A stretch of DNA of 64,000 bases. Origin: Chitiniphilus eburneus (lineage in GTDB: Bacteria > Pseudomonadota > Gammaproteobacteria > Burkholderiales > Chitinibacteraceae). A model generated the notes under the pieces. That model saw only the letters and a program-made list of their open reading frames with translations, was not told the origin of the DNA and searched no databases. Below are positions 8,884-17,665 of this stretch, in pieces. The position numbers and the translations under genes were made by a program. Position 1 is the first letter of the stretch. Each line of letters begins with the position of its first letter. Location of the stretch: contig NZ_SUMF01000004.1 of the NCBI RefSeq assembly GCF_005048205.1, forward strand, positions 1 through 64,000, read 5' to 3'.

Positions 8884-10875
8884 TCACTTCGGCGCGGCAA
8901 CCGGTTCGATCAGCGGGAAGGCCGGATCGGGACGGTCGAACAGCGCGGCAAGCTGGTCGAGCGCGTCAGCGTCGCCCTCTACCTTCACCTTGCCGCTTTT
9001 CACCAGATCCACCGTCTTGGCCATGCCGCCGACGATGGCGCCGAACTCGGGGGCGGTCAGCGTCACCGTGCTGTCGAGCTTCTCACCCGCCACCGGCTTG
9101 TTCAGGAACAGCACGGCGTTTTCCAGCGACAGCGTATAGCGCTGCGGCTCGGCGCCGGCGATGCGCAGGCCGATGCGCAGGGTCTTGCCTATGGCGCGCG
9201 CGGGTTCGATCAGCGTCGAGGCGTAGTCCACCGCCATTGGCACCGGGATAGCGCGCGGGTCCACCAGCGTGGCGGCCGCCATCCGTTTCGCCCCGCGCAG
9301 TTCCTTGGCACCCATCAGGTAGAAGCCGCGCCAGGTGGCCGATTCGGCCTGGAAGCCGAGCTGCTCCAGCGCCGCGGCCTGCAAGGCGCGGGCCTCCTGG
9401 TTACCCGGGTCGGCGTACACCACGTGGTCCACCAGCTCGGCGGTCCAGCGATAGTCACCCGCGTCGAAGGCCTTGCGGCCACGCTCCAGCACCTGCGCCG
9501 CGCCGCCCATAGCCTCCACGTAGCGCCTGGCGGCCTCCACGCGCGGCAGCGCGTCGAGCGTGGCTGGGTTGCCGTTGAAGAAGCCCAGGTAGAGCTGGTA
9601 GGTGGCCTTTACGTTGTGCTTCAGGCTGCCGTAGTAGCCACGGTTGTAGAACTCCTTGCCCAGCACATCGGGCAGCGTCAGGCGCTCGGCGATCTCTTCC
9701 GCGTCGTAACCCTGGTTGGCCAGGCGCAGCGTCTGGTCATTGATGAAGCGATACATATCGCGCTGCTTGCTCAGGTGCTCGCGGATGGTGGCGTTACCCC
9801 AGGTGGGCCAGGTGTGCGATGCAAATGCCACCTCCACCTTGTCACCGAACAGCTCCAGCGTGGTGTTCAGCGTATTGGCCCACACCAGCGGGCTGCGCAC
9901 CTTGGCACCGCGCAGGGTGTACAGGTTGTGCATGACGTAGGTGGAATCCTCGGCCAGGCACAGCGCCTTGAGCTGCGGGAAGTAGAACAGCATCTCCGCT
10001 GGCGCCTCAGTGCCGGGCGCGTTCTGGAACACGATGTCCAGCCCATCCACCGTCAGTTGCTCGCCGGTGTGGGTGATGGTGCGGGTCGGCTCGGCAATGC
10101 TGATGGTGCCCTGCGACAGGTTCACCCCCAGGCCGGTGCCGATCGAGCCGGCTGCATCGAGCGGCAGGCCGTCGCCGTAGGAAAAGCGGGCGCGCCGTCC
10201 CATGGCGTTGCCGGCGTAGAGGTTCTCGCTGATCGCTTCTTCCAGGAAACCGACCGGCGCGATGATCTCCACCTTCTTGTTCTTGATGTCCTCGGGGCTG
10301 ACCACGCCAAGCACGCCGCCGAAATGGTCGGCGTGACTGTGGGTGAGGATGACGGCCTTCACCGGGCGCTGGCCAAGTTTTTCGTTCGCCAGCTTCAGCC
10401 CGGCGGCAGCAACTTCGGTCGAGGTAGTGGTATCGATGATGATCCAGCCGGTATCGCCCTGTATCAGCGTCATATTGGCAATGTCGTAGCCGCGAAACTG
10501 GTAAATGCGATCCGCCACCTTGTACAAGCCATGCTCGGCATTGAGCTGCGACTGGCGCCAGAAGCTGGGATTGACCGTATCGGGCGCCGGCTTGTCGCGC
10601 AGGAAGGCAAAGTTGTCGGCGTCGTAGACCAGCTTGCCGTCCTTGCCCTTGATCCTGGCGTCGGGCAGCTTGGCAATCAGGCCACGATTGACGGCGTCGA
10701 AGCTGTCGCGGTCGTTGAAATCCAGTTGCTGCAACACCGCCTGGTTAGCGGCGCGGGTGTGCGCGGTGGCGGTCCCGACCGGCAGGTCGGCGGCAACGGC
10801 ATGGCCGGCCAGCGCCAGCATTGCAGTGGCCAGTGAGACCGCGAAGCGGGGCAATAGGGCATCGGGGACAGGCAT
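8884..10875 (-). CDS. Secreted SdsA1-type alkyl sulfatase, metallo-beta-lactamase fold
   Basis: About 663 residues. It matches linear primary-alkylsulfatases (SdsA1/YjcS/BDS1): the zinc motif THSHADHFGG (residues 178-187), a second-shell segment around LCLAEDSTYVMHNLYTLRGA, the dimerisation part (LVDHVVYADPGNQEAR) and a C-terminal SCP-2-like domain (from about residue 530). The enzyme hydrolyses medium-chain alkyl sulfates such as SDS to the alcohol and sulfate. The ATG at 10875 sits 6 nt after GGAG; an adjacent ATG at 10878 is possible. The N-terminus is a signal peptide (LPRFAVSLATAMLALAGHAVA), so it acts in the periplasm or outside. No dedicated regulator or sulfate transporter lies beside it. 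Confidence 0.88.
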   Translation of the reverse strand: MPVPDALLPRFAVSLATAMLALAGHAVAADLPVGTATAHTRAANQAVLQQLDFNDRDSFDAVNRGLIAKLPDARIKGKDGKLVYDADNFAFLRDKPAPDTVNPSFWRQSQLNAEHGLYKVADRIYQFRGYDIANMTLIQGDTGWIIIDTTTSTEVAAAGLKLANEKLGQRPVKAVILTHSHADHFGGVLGVVSPEDIKNKKVEIIAPVGFLEEAISENLYAGNAMGRRARFSYGDGLPLDAAGSIGTGLGVNLSQGTISIAEPTRTITHTGEQLTVDGLDIVFQNAPGTEAPAEMLFYFPQLKALCLAEDSTYVMHNLYTLRGAKVRSPLVWANTLNTTLELFGDKVEVAFASHTWPTWGNATIREHLSKQRDMYRFINDQTLRLANQGYDAEEIAERLTLPDVLGKEFYNRGYYGSLKHNVKATYQLYLGFFNGNPATLDALPRVEAARRYVEAMGGAAQVLERGRKAFDAGDYRWTAELVDHVVYADPGNQEARALQAAALEQLGFQAESATWRGFYLMGAKELRGAKRMAAATLVDPRAIPVPMAVDYASTLIEPARAIGKTLRIGLRIAGAEPQRYTLSLENAVLFLNKPVAGEKLDSTVTLTAPEFGAIVGGMAKTVDLVKSGKVKVEGDADALDQLAALFDRPDPAFPLIEPVAAPK

Positions 10876-10965
10876 CATGGACTCCGGATTAGCCTTGGGG
10901 GGCGAAGGGGGTTCCTCCGTTATAGGCAAGCACTGCCCACCTTCCAGACCATCTGGCATGAAAAA

Positions 10966-10984
10966 ACCCGGCCAGGTGCCGGGT
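10966..10984 (-). terminator. Rho-independent terminator of the HIT gene
   Basis: On the minus strand a 7-bp stem (acccggc / gccgggt) with a 5-nt loop is followed directly by a run of six T (complement of 10961-10966). It lies 120 bp beyond the stop of the HIT gene. Confidence 0.75.
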
Positions 10985-11104
10985 CGGGCGAATCGATGTC
11001 TGGACGCTCGAAGCACCCCACATTACCCACACGGACGCCGCGCCTGCCGGGCTTGCTCCGGCATGCTCCGTCGCCGGAACTCCTCCTTGAAAGCGCGCCG
11101 CGGC

Positions 11105-11566
11105 TCAGCCGATGTGCGCGCGGATGTGCGCCGCCAGCCGCGCCAGTTCGGCATTGTCGGCGCGCTGCCAGTCGTGCGAGGAAATATAGCCTTCGTACTG
11201 CTCGAAGTACTTGTCGACCTTGGAATGGTGCGGGCGAAACGCGCTGTCGCCGCCGGTACCGTGCATGGGGAACAGCTTGGCGTGCAGGTGATCGACGCCG
11301 TAGCCCTCCAGCATCAGCCCGGTGCGCGCCACGTCGGGCAGCGCGCGGTCGAGCAGCAGTCCCACCTGTTTGGCGGCGACGATCAGCCCGGACAGGACCG
11401 CGTCGTCCTGGGCGAAGGCGTAGCTGTCGTAATGCCGCCTGGGCACCACCACCGAGAAGCCCTGGGTATTGGGAAAGATCGACAGGAACGCCAGGTGGTC
11501 GGCGCTTTCCCAGATCACATGGGCCGGCGCCTTGCTGGCGACGATGTCGCAAAAGATGCAGGACAT
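11105..11566 (-). CDS. HIT family protein
   Basis: 153 residues, histidine-triad superfamily: CIFCDIVASKAPAHVIWE at the N-terminus (the usual CxxC followed by the substrate-site strand), FPNTQGFSVVVPRRHY, and the active-site region GVDHLHAKLFPMHG. The triad reads H-x-H-x-K rather than H-x-H-x-H; the central histidine, which is the nucleophile in HIT hydrolases, is kept while the third is lysine. HIT proteins hydrolyse or transfer nucleotides (AMP-lysine, Ap4A and similar). The true substrate cannot be told from sequence. It lies 58 bp downstream of the acetyltransferase gene on the same strand and may be co-transcribed with it. Confidence 0.8.
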   Translation of the reverse strand: MSCIFCDIVASKAPAHVIWESADHLAFLSIFPNTQGFSVVVPRRHYDSYAFAQDDAVLSGLIVAAKQVGLLLDRALPDVARTGLMLEGYGVDHLHAKLFPMHGTGGDSAFRPHHSKVDKYFEQYEGYISSHDWQRADNAELARLAAHIRAHIG

Positions 11567-11624
11567 GGCTTTACTCCGGGTCGCCCGCGCTACGCGGGCA
11601 TCGGTCAGTGCGGGCGCGGCGTGG

Positions 11625-14300
11625 TCACAGCCGCTTCACCACCCATTTCAGCCCGGAATCCTCCGGGTGCTTGTGGATTTCGAAGCCCAGCCGCTTCATG
11701 AAGTTGAGCATGGTCTTGTTGCTGGCCAGCACTTCGCCTTCGACCAGTTCCAGGTTCATGTCGCGCGCGGCGGCGAACAGTGCTTCCATCAGCCGCGCAC
11801 CCAGGCCCTTGCCCTGCATGGTGTCGGCAATGACGATGGCGAACTCGCAACTGTCGTAGTCAGGGTTCACGGTAAAGCGCGATACGCCCAGGATGCGCTC
11901 GTCGTCGCCCTCGCCCATCGTGCCCACCAGCGCTACTTCGCGGGCGTAGTCGAGCTGGGTGAAGCGCGCCAGCATCGATTGCGGCAGGGTCTTCAGCGTG
12001 TTCATGTAGCGGTTGTAGCGCGATTCATCCGACAGTTCGGCGACGAAGCGCGCCATCATTTCGGCGTCCTCCGGTCGCACCGGGCGGATCACGATGGGTA
12101 CGCCGCTCTTGAGCTGCGATACCTGCACCATCTGCGACGGATACGGGTGGATTGCCATGTGTTCGTAGCGGCGTGCCTTGTCCGGCACCGGCGCCACCAC
12201 GATGCGCGCGTCCACGGCGATGACGCCATTCTCGTCGGCCACCAGCGGGTTCAGGTCGAGCTGGTGTACCTGCGGCAATTCGCACACCAGTTCGGACAGG
12301 CGCAGCAACACATCGACCACGGCATCCAGCTTGACCGGCGGCTGGTTGCGGAATGCTTCCAGCATTTGCTTCACCCGCGTGCGGCGGATCAGGTTGGCGG
12401 CCAGGTATTCGTTCAGCGGCGGCAGCGTGACGGCGACGTCGTTGAAGATCTCCACCGCGATACCGCCCGCGCCGAACGAGATCACCGGGCCGAAGGCGCG
12501 GTCGCGCGCCACGCCCAACATCAGCTCGCGGCCGAACTTCTTGCCGTGCATGGGCTGGATGGTCAGGCCATGCACCTTGTCGCCGAAGCGCTCCTTGGCG
12601 CGGCTGAGCATGCGCGCCGCCTCGGCGGCAACGCCGACCAGGCTCTGGATATTGAGCACCACGCCGTCGATGTCGGTCTTGTGCATCACGCCTTCGACGT
12701 CGAGCTTGAGCGCGATCGGCAGGCCCAGGCCCATGGCCACTGTCACCGCGTCGTCGGGGCTGGCGGCACGCAGCGTGGGCACCACCGGGATATGGAAGGC
12801 GCGCAGGATGGCCTTGGATTCGATCTCGTCCAGCACCGTGCGCCCGCCGTTGAGCACGGTGTCGATGATCATGCGCGCGGTTTCCAGGTCCGGCGCCTCC
12901 CACTCGCCCAGCGGCGCGGCGGTCTGAAGCAGCAGTTGCTGGTTGTATTCCCAGGCGGCCAGCGAATAGAACACCTCCACCGCGTGCTCCGGCGCGTGGA
13001 AGTACGCGATGTTCTGCTTGCCCAGCAGGCGGCGGCTGCCCTCCACCTTCTTGCCGCCGATCCACGCCAGCAGGATGGGTTTGTCGCTGCCCGCATGGAG
13101 TTCGATCATCGCCTCGGCGGTGGCCATGTGGTCTGTGCCCACCTGCGGCGTGAACACCACGACCACGCCATCGACGTTCGGATCGTCCAGCAGCACCTGC
13201 GTCACGCCGCGAAACCGCGCGGCCGGCGCATCGCCCAGGATATCCACGGGGTTGTTGCGCTCACTGTGCGGTGGCAGCCAGTCGGCCAGCCGGCTGATGG
13301 TTTCCGGCGCCAGTTGCGACAACTGGATGTGCAGGTCGTGCGCGCGGTCCACCGCCATCATCCCGGCGCCCATGCCGTTGGTGACGATGGCCAGCCGCCG
13401 GCCCTTGGTGCGATAGCCCGCATTGACCACGCGCGCGGCGATGAACAACTGGTTGATGGAGCGGATGCGCAGCACGCCTGCGCGGCGCAGCGCGGCCTCG
13501 AACACGTCGTCGCGTCCGATCAGGCGCTCGCTGTGAGTACGACCGAGCGTCACTTTTTCGTCATAGCGCCCCACCTTGAGCACCATCACCGGTTTGGTGC
13601 GCGCAGCGGCGCGCAGCGCGGACATCAGCATGCGCGCATCACCGACATCCTCCAGGTAGATCAGGATGCTGCGCGTGCGCGGGTCGGACACCAGGTAGTC
13701 CAGCGTTTCGCCGACATCGACATCGGCCTCGGTGCCCAGCGACACCACGCTGGAAAACCCCACTTCGTGCGCTTCCGCCCAGTCGAGGATGGCGGATGCC
13801 ACCGACGACGACTGCGACACCAGCGCCAGGTTGCCGCCCTTGATCCTGCCCTGGTAGTTGCCGGCCTGGAAGCGCGAGATCGGCCGTGCCTGCCCGAACA
13901 CGGTGGGGCCGAAGATGCGCATGTCGTACTGGCGCGCGGTGGCGCGCAACTGATCGAGCAGGCGACGCGACGCATCGTCGGTGCCGACGAAATCGCACGA
14001 CATGATGACCAGCGCCTTCACCCGGCGCTTGCCGCATTGCTCGACCATGGCCTTGAGGGTGCGCGTGGGCGTGGTGATGATGGCCAGGTCGATGTCGCCC
14101 TCGATCGTCTTCACCGTTTTGTAGGCCTTGATGCCCAGCACTTGTTCCCGCTTGAGGTTCACCGGGAACAGGCGGCCGGCATAGCCGCCCTCCACCAGCC
14201 CGCTGAACACGGTCCGGCCCACCGCGCTCTCGGTCTCGGTGGCGCCGATCACGGCAACCGACTGGGGATCGAACAAGGGAGTGAGATAGTGCTGCTTCAT
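11625..14300 (-). CDS. patZ: Protein lysine acetyltransferase, Pat/PatZ type
   Basis: 891 residues with the Pat layout: an acyl-CoA synthetase (NDP-forming) CoA-binding domain (about 5-135, SVAVIGAT), succinyl-CoA-ligase-like domains (about 150-470, LVSQSSSVASAILDWA), an ATP-grasp part (about 485-710, GLPIALKLDVEGVMHKTDIDGV) and a C-terminal GNAT domain (about 735-891, IVIADTMQGKGLGARLMEAL, the acetyl-CoA pyrophosphate loop). Such enzymes acetylate acetyl-CoA synthetase and other proteins at lysines in response to acetyl-CoA level. It aligns along its length with E. coli PatZ from memory. The GNAT loop is intact. The start at 14300 has only a weak GAG-type site. Confidence 0.88.
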   Translation of the reverse strand: MKQHYLTPLFDPQSVAVIGATETESAVGRTVFSGLVEGGYAGRLFPVNLKREQVLGIKAYKTVKTIEGDIDLAIITTPTRTLKAMVEQCGKRRVKALVIMSCDFVGTDDASRRLLDQLRATARQYDMRIFGPTVFGQARPISRFQAGNYQGRIKGGNLALVSQSSSVASAILDWAEAHEVGFSSVVSLGTEADVDVGETLDYLVSDPRTRSILIYLEDVGDARMLMSALRAAARTKPVMVLKVGRYDEKVTLGRTHSERLIGRDDVFEAALRRAGVLRIRSINQLFIAARVVNAGYRTKGRRLAIVTNGMGAGMMAVDRAHDLHIQLSQLAPETISRLADWLPPHSERNNPVDILGDAPAARFRGVTQVLLDDPNVDGVVVVFTPQVGTDHMATAEAMIELHAGSDKPILLAWIGGKKVEGSRRLLGKQNIAYFHAPEHAVEVFYSLAAWEYNQQLLLQTAAPLGEWEAPDLETARMIIDTVLNGGRTVLDEIESKAILRAFHIPVVPTLRAASPDDAVTVAMGLGLPIALKLDVEGVMHKTDIDGVVLNIQSLVGVAAEAARMLSRAKERFGDKVHGLTIQPMHGKKFGRELMLGVARDRAFGPVISFGAGGIAVEIFNDVAVTLPPLNEYLAANLIRRTRVKQMLEAFRNQPPVKLDAVVDVLLRLSELVCELPQVHQLDLNPLVADENGVIAVDARIVVAPVPDKARRYEHMAIHPYPSQMVQVSQLKSGVPIVIRPVRPEDAEMMARFVAELSDESRYNRYMNTLKTLPQSMLARFTQLDYAREVALVGTMGEGDDERILGVSRFTVNPDYDSCEFAIVIADTMQGKGLGARLMEALFAAARDMNLELVEGEVLASNKTMLNFMKRLGFEIHKHPEDSGLKWVVKRL

Positions 14301-14534
14301 GATGTGCTCGACATTCGATGAAAAGGGCCGCGCGCAGGCGGAGGCAACCTGTTGGATTGTAGTCGCGCGATGTGTCGTTCTGGCGCGCGCTACTTTGATT
14401 CAGGCCAGACAAAGCCATAACAGCCGAATGACCGGCAAGCCCACTGCGCGGCCACGCTTTCCAAGCAGGAAACATACCGCGCCGCGGGGCCGGTATCATC
14501 GCCGCTTTGCTTGCGGCCTGTCGGGGCGTAAACC

Positions 14535-15404
14535 ATGGCATATCTGGCGTTCATCACGGTGGTCTGGGCGTTTTCGTTCAACCTGATCGGCGAGTTCCTG
14601 GCCGGGCGGGTGGATAGCGATTTCGCGGTGCTCAGCCGCGTGGTACTGGCCGGGCTGGTGTTCCTGCCCTTTCTGCGGGCACGCGGCTTCGCGAATGCCC
14701 GCATCCTGGGCACGGCGGTGGCCGGTGCGTTGCAGTTCGGGCTGACCTATCTGCTGCTCTACCGTTCCTTCGCTTATCTCACCGTCCCCGAGGTGCTGCT
14801 GTTCACGATCTTCACGCCGATCTACATCACCTTGCTGGACGACGCCTTCAAGGGCCGCTTCACCCCGCGCGCCTCGCTGGCGGCGCTGATCGCCATTGCA
14901 GGCTCGGCCATCATCCGTTACGACGAGCTGAGCGGGCACTTTCTCGCGGGCTTTCTGCTGTTACAGGTGGCCAATCTGTCGTTCGCGCTGGGCCAGATCG
15001 GCTACAAGTGGCTGGTGGCGCGCTATCCCAGCGAGCAACCGGCCCGCGCCGGCTTCGGCTGGTTCTTCGTCGGCGCATTCCTGGTGGCGTTGCCGTCGTT
15101 CCTGATCTTCGGCAATCCCGACCGGCTGCCGAGTACCGCCACGCAGTGGGCCGTACTGGTCTACATGGGGCTAGTGTCGTCGGCGCTGGGGTTCTTCTGG
15201 TGGAACAAGGGCGCGTCGCTGGTGGACGCGGGCACACTGGGCGCCATGAACAACATGCACATCCCGGTCGGGATCGCGCTGAACATGCTGATCTGGCGTA
15301 GCGATGAAAACGTGTTGCGCCTGGCGGCGGGCGGCGCGGTGATCGCGCTGGCGCTCTGGCTGAACGAATCGTGGCGACGGCGGGACATGCCGGCGCGCCC
15401 CTGA
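14535..15404 (+). CDS. EamA (DMT superfamily) transporter
   Basis: 289 residues with about ten hydrophobic segments in two repeated halves, as in EamA drug/metabolite exporters. The first helix is AYLAFITVVWAFSFNLIGEF; the second half ends FFWWNKGASLVDAGTLGAMNNMHIPVGIALNMLIW, close to the C-terminal EamA repeat. The substrate is unknown; relatives export amino acids or other small metabolites. It diverges from the patZ gene across a 234-bp gap, and is followed at once by a MITE-like element that may supply or disturb its transcription end. Confidence 0.85.
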   Translation: MAYLAFITVVWAFSFNLIGEFLAGRVDSDFAVLSRVVLAGLVFLPFLRARGFANARILGTAVAGALQFGLTYLLLYRSFAYLTVPEVLLFTIFTPIYITLLDDAFKGRFTPRASLAALIAIAGSAIIRYDELSGHFLAGFLLLQVANLSFALGQIGYKWLVARYPSEQPARAGFGWFFVGAFLVALPSFLIFGNPDRLPSTATQWAVLVYMGLVSSALGFFWWNKGASLVDAGTLGAMNNMHIPVGIALNMLIWRSDENVLRLAAGGAVIALALWLNESWRRRDMPARP

Positions 15405-15409
15405 GCGTT

Positions 15410-15677
15410 AGGGCGTGTCATCCAATGTTTCACGACAGCGTTCGGTGCAGTTCGGGATGCCGCGCCAGGAGCTGGACGCGCCGCGGTATGGATACCGCAA
15501 GCGGCCGGCGACGTCGCGCGGCGCCCGAAATGCACCGAACCCGAAGGGCTGGGCCGAAAAAACACCATCCACTGCGTTGCACTCCTTGCCAATAACCGGT
15601 TATTGGCTGCGTCGCGCGCCTGGTGGCTGGTGCTTTTTCGGCCCAGCGCTGCCGCGAAACATTGGATGACACGCCCT
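15410..15677. mobile_element. MITE-like palindromic element, 268 bp
   Basis: The two tips are a perfect 22-bp inverted repeat (15410-15431, beginning agggcgtgtcat, and 15656-15677). Inside them, inner inverted segments (ctgggccgaaaaa near 15549; ttttcggcccag near 15636) and a central perfect 20-bp palindrome (15588-15607, gccaataaccggttattggc) make the whole element a nested cruciform. Short ORFs start with the same residues (MSSNVSRQR) from both ends because of the symmetry; neither is a credible gene. No transposase is present, so it would be non-autonomous. A related solo end lies at 8777. No clear target-site duplication was seen. Confidence 0.7.
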
Positions 15678-15686
15678 AGCGCGAAC

Positions 15687-15920
15687 TCAGCCTTCGCGGC
15701 GCGCGCGCCACAGTTCGCGCTTGCCGATACGCCGCCGTTCCAGTTCGCCGCCGGCCTCCAGCCGCTCCAGCGCCGCGCGGGTGATCGTCAGCGGCTCCGC
15801 CTCGCCGGGCCATGTGATCCACCATTCGTGAATACCCTCCACCGTATCGGCAGCGTCGGGCCGCGTCCGCAGGTAATCGCGGATCGCCTTCATCGCTGTC
15901 TCGATCAGGAGTTCATCCAT
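15687..15920 (-). CDS. Small hypothetical protein, winged-helix-like
   Basis: 77 residues from the ATG at 15920 (MDELLIETAMKAIRDYLRTR). It is charged, mostly helical, and ends very basic (ERRRIGKRELWRARREG). The pattern helix - IHEWWITWP - ITRAALERLEAGGELERRRIGKRELW is like a small winged-helix fold with a beta-hairpin wing. I do not recognise a named family. A longer form from 15992 is possible but adds an N-terminus of atypical composition. It is co-directional with the sigma-54 activator 253 bp upstream and ends 10 bp from the MITE-like element. Confidence 0.55.
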   Translation of the reverse strand: MDELLIETAMKAIRDYLRTRPDAADTVEGIHEWWITWPGEAEPLTITRAALERLEAGGELERRRIGKRELWRARREG

Positions 15921-16173
15921 GCCACTGGCTCTTGGGTTCTGGTCCGATATCAGGGCCGATACGGTCACGCCGGTGCACGATGCACGAGGCAAGGCCCGTG
16001 GGCAACTGGCGCAAACACCAAGTAGCCGCCGCCATCCGGTCAGCCCTCCCCTGCGCGCGGCCGGGCCGTGCGATCAGGTTGGACGATTAGATAGCAACTT
16101 GCCGGCCTGGCTGGTTGCGCTTTCACAAAGTATGACAATTGCGGCAGGCCTGCCGCGTTTGCGACGGATCGCC

Positions 16174-17160
16174 CTAGCTCTTGTTCACCAGGTTGGGCAG
16201 CACGCGCCCCATGCCTTGCAGGTCGAGCTTGCGCACCAGCTTGCCGAAGGCGCTGCGATCCTGGCCGGCCAGCTGTGCCGCGCGGCTGATGTTGCCTTCG
16301 GTGCACCGCAACAACCCTTCCACGTAGCGCTGTTCGAACTCGGCAATGGCGCGCGCCTTGGCGGTCTTGTACGGCATGGTGCCGGATGCCTGGATCGGCG
16401 CGGCGGCGGGCGCCGTGGTGCCCAGGCGCAGGTAGCCGTCCTCGCTCAGCAGGAAGGCGCGGTGCACCTGGTTCTCCAGTTCGCGCACATTGCCGGGCCA
16501 CTCATGCCGGGCAATGTAATCGAAGGCATCGGGGTGGAACTGCCGCTGGACGCGATACTGGTGACAGAAACGACGCAGGAAGGTCTGCGCCAGTTCGCGC
16601 GCATCGCCGTCGCGCTGTCGCAGCGCCGGCATCGCCAGCGTCAACACGTTGATGCGGTACAGCAGGTCGCGACGGAATTGCCGCGTTTCCACCAACTGAT
16701 CGAGTGCGGCATTGGTGGCCACCAGCACGCGCACGTCGGCCTGGCGAGACTGGCTGCCGCCGACGCGACGATAGGTGCCGTCCTGAAGAAAGCGCAGCAG
16801 CGCCGCCTGCGCCTTCAGGCTGAGCGCATCCACTTCATCGAGGAACAGGGTGCCGCCATCGGCTTCGGCCGCCAATCCCGGCGACGCATGCTTTGCATCG
16901 GTGAACGCGCCGCGCTCATGGCCGAACAGCTCGCTCTCCAGCAGCGCCTCGGTCAGCGCGCCGCAGTTCACCGGCACGAACGGCCCGGCCGCGCGGGCAC
17001 CGGTGTAATGCAGGGCGCGCGCAGCCAGCTCTTTGCCTGTCCCCGTTTCGCCGACGATCAATACCGGCACGTCGACACGTGCCATCTTTTCGACCTGGCG
17101 CAGCGCCGCCTGGAATTGCGGCGACGACCCGATCAGGTTGAAGCGGGACAGGTTTTCCAT
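16174..17160 (-). CDS. Stand-alone sigma-54-dependent transcriptional activator
   Basis: 328 residues: an AAA+ sigma-54 interaction domain followed by a Fis-type helix-turn-helix, with no receiver or sensory domain, like PspF. Walker A is GETGTGKE (residues 37-44), Walker B GGTLFLDEVD, and sensor-II/arginine-finger blocks (FRRDLLYRINVL, HEWPGNVRELENQ) are intact. The loop that contacts sigma-54, normally GAFTGA, reads GAFTDA (residues 84-89). The C-terminus (AKARAIAEFEQRYVEGLLRCTEGNISRAAQLAG) is the Fis HTH. The ATG at 17160 was taken; a TTG at 17175 is also possible. Without an input domain its activity is probably set by expression or by a partner; the small gene downstream is a candidate. 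Its target promoters cannot be read from the window. Confidence 0.88.
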   Translation of the reverse strand: MENLSRFNLIGSSPQFQAALRQVEKMARVDVPVLIVGETGTGKELAARALHYTGARAAGPFVPVNCGALTEALLESELFGHERGAFTDAKHASPGLAAEADGGTLFLDEVDALSLKAQAALLRFLQDGTYRRVGGSQSRQADVRVLVATNAALDQLVETRQFRRDLLYRINVLTLAMPALRQRDGDARELAQTFLRRFCHQYRVQRQFHPDAFDYIARHEWPGNVRELENQVHRAFLLSEDGYLRLGTTAPAAAPIQASGTMPYKTAKARAIAEFEQRYVEGLLRCTEGNISRAAQLAGQDRSAFGKLVRKLDLQGMGRVLPNLVNKS

Positions 17161-17400
17161 CGATAAGACCCCCAAGCACTTTCCCAGTCAGAAGCCAAAC
17201 ACTCTTCAGGTAAGCCAACTCTTCGGTTGGGCATATTGGTGTTTATGCCAATCAGCTAAATGCAGTCAAGAATCACTGACGGATCAATTGGTTACCCCAA
17301 ACAATCCTGTCTATCTTAGACAGCAATTAGCCGTCTCGCCCGGATCGGTAACCAAATATCTCAAAAACACAATAAAATCATTTACTTATTAATTCCACCA
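17161..17400. promoter_or_regulatory. AT-rich upstream region of the sigma-54 activator with several dyads
   Basis: This stretch is clearly richer in A+T than its surroundings. It contains a near-palindrome around 17228-17252 (gggcata / tatgccaa), a 17-bp dyad at 17307-17323 (ctgtcta-tct-tagacag), and a perfect 9-bp inverted pair, ttggttacc (17288-17296) and ggtaaccaa (17347-17355), that encloses the 17-bp dyad. The arrangement fits operators for autoregulation or for another dimeric regulator. No -24/-12 sigma-54 promoter was found. Confidence 0.45.
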
Positions 17401-17665
17401 TTCATCCGCCGATATCGCCCGCTGATATCGAAGCTGACAGCCCTGCCCAGCGCCGGCCGAGTGCAGCCGGCATCTTCGTCCGACCGGTGGCGGTCGCGCC
17501 GCACCACGCATGCGGGCCGCGCTGCGTGCCATGCCCGTGAGCCATGGCGGTGACGCCGGATGGCCGGGCGCTTGCGCCGGTTGCGGCGGCGCGCTCTCGC
17601 CAACGTTTTCGGCTACAATTTCGGCCTTCACGCACCCACGAATTCACAGGCAGGAGAGAAGCATC
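17401..17665. other. Leader and promoter region of ilvE
   Basis: GC-rich spacer without a supportable gene. TACAAT at 17614-17619 is a plausible -10 element for ilvE, about 40 bp before its Shine-Dalgarno sequence, but no good -35 is paired with it. Confidence 0.4.

Noticed and set aside
15415-15672. Two short ORFs, one per strand, sharing the same first residues
   Set aside because: The shared residues come from the terminal inverted repeat of the palindromic element; neither has coding character.
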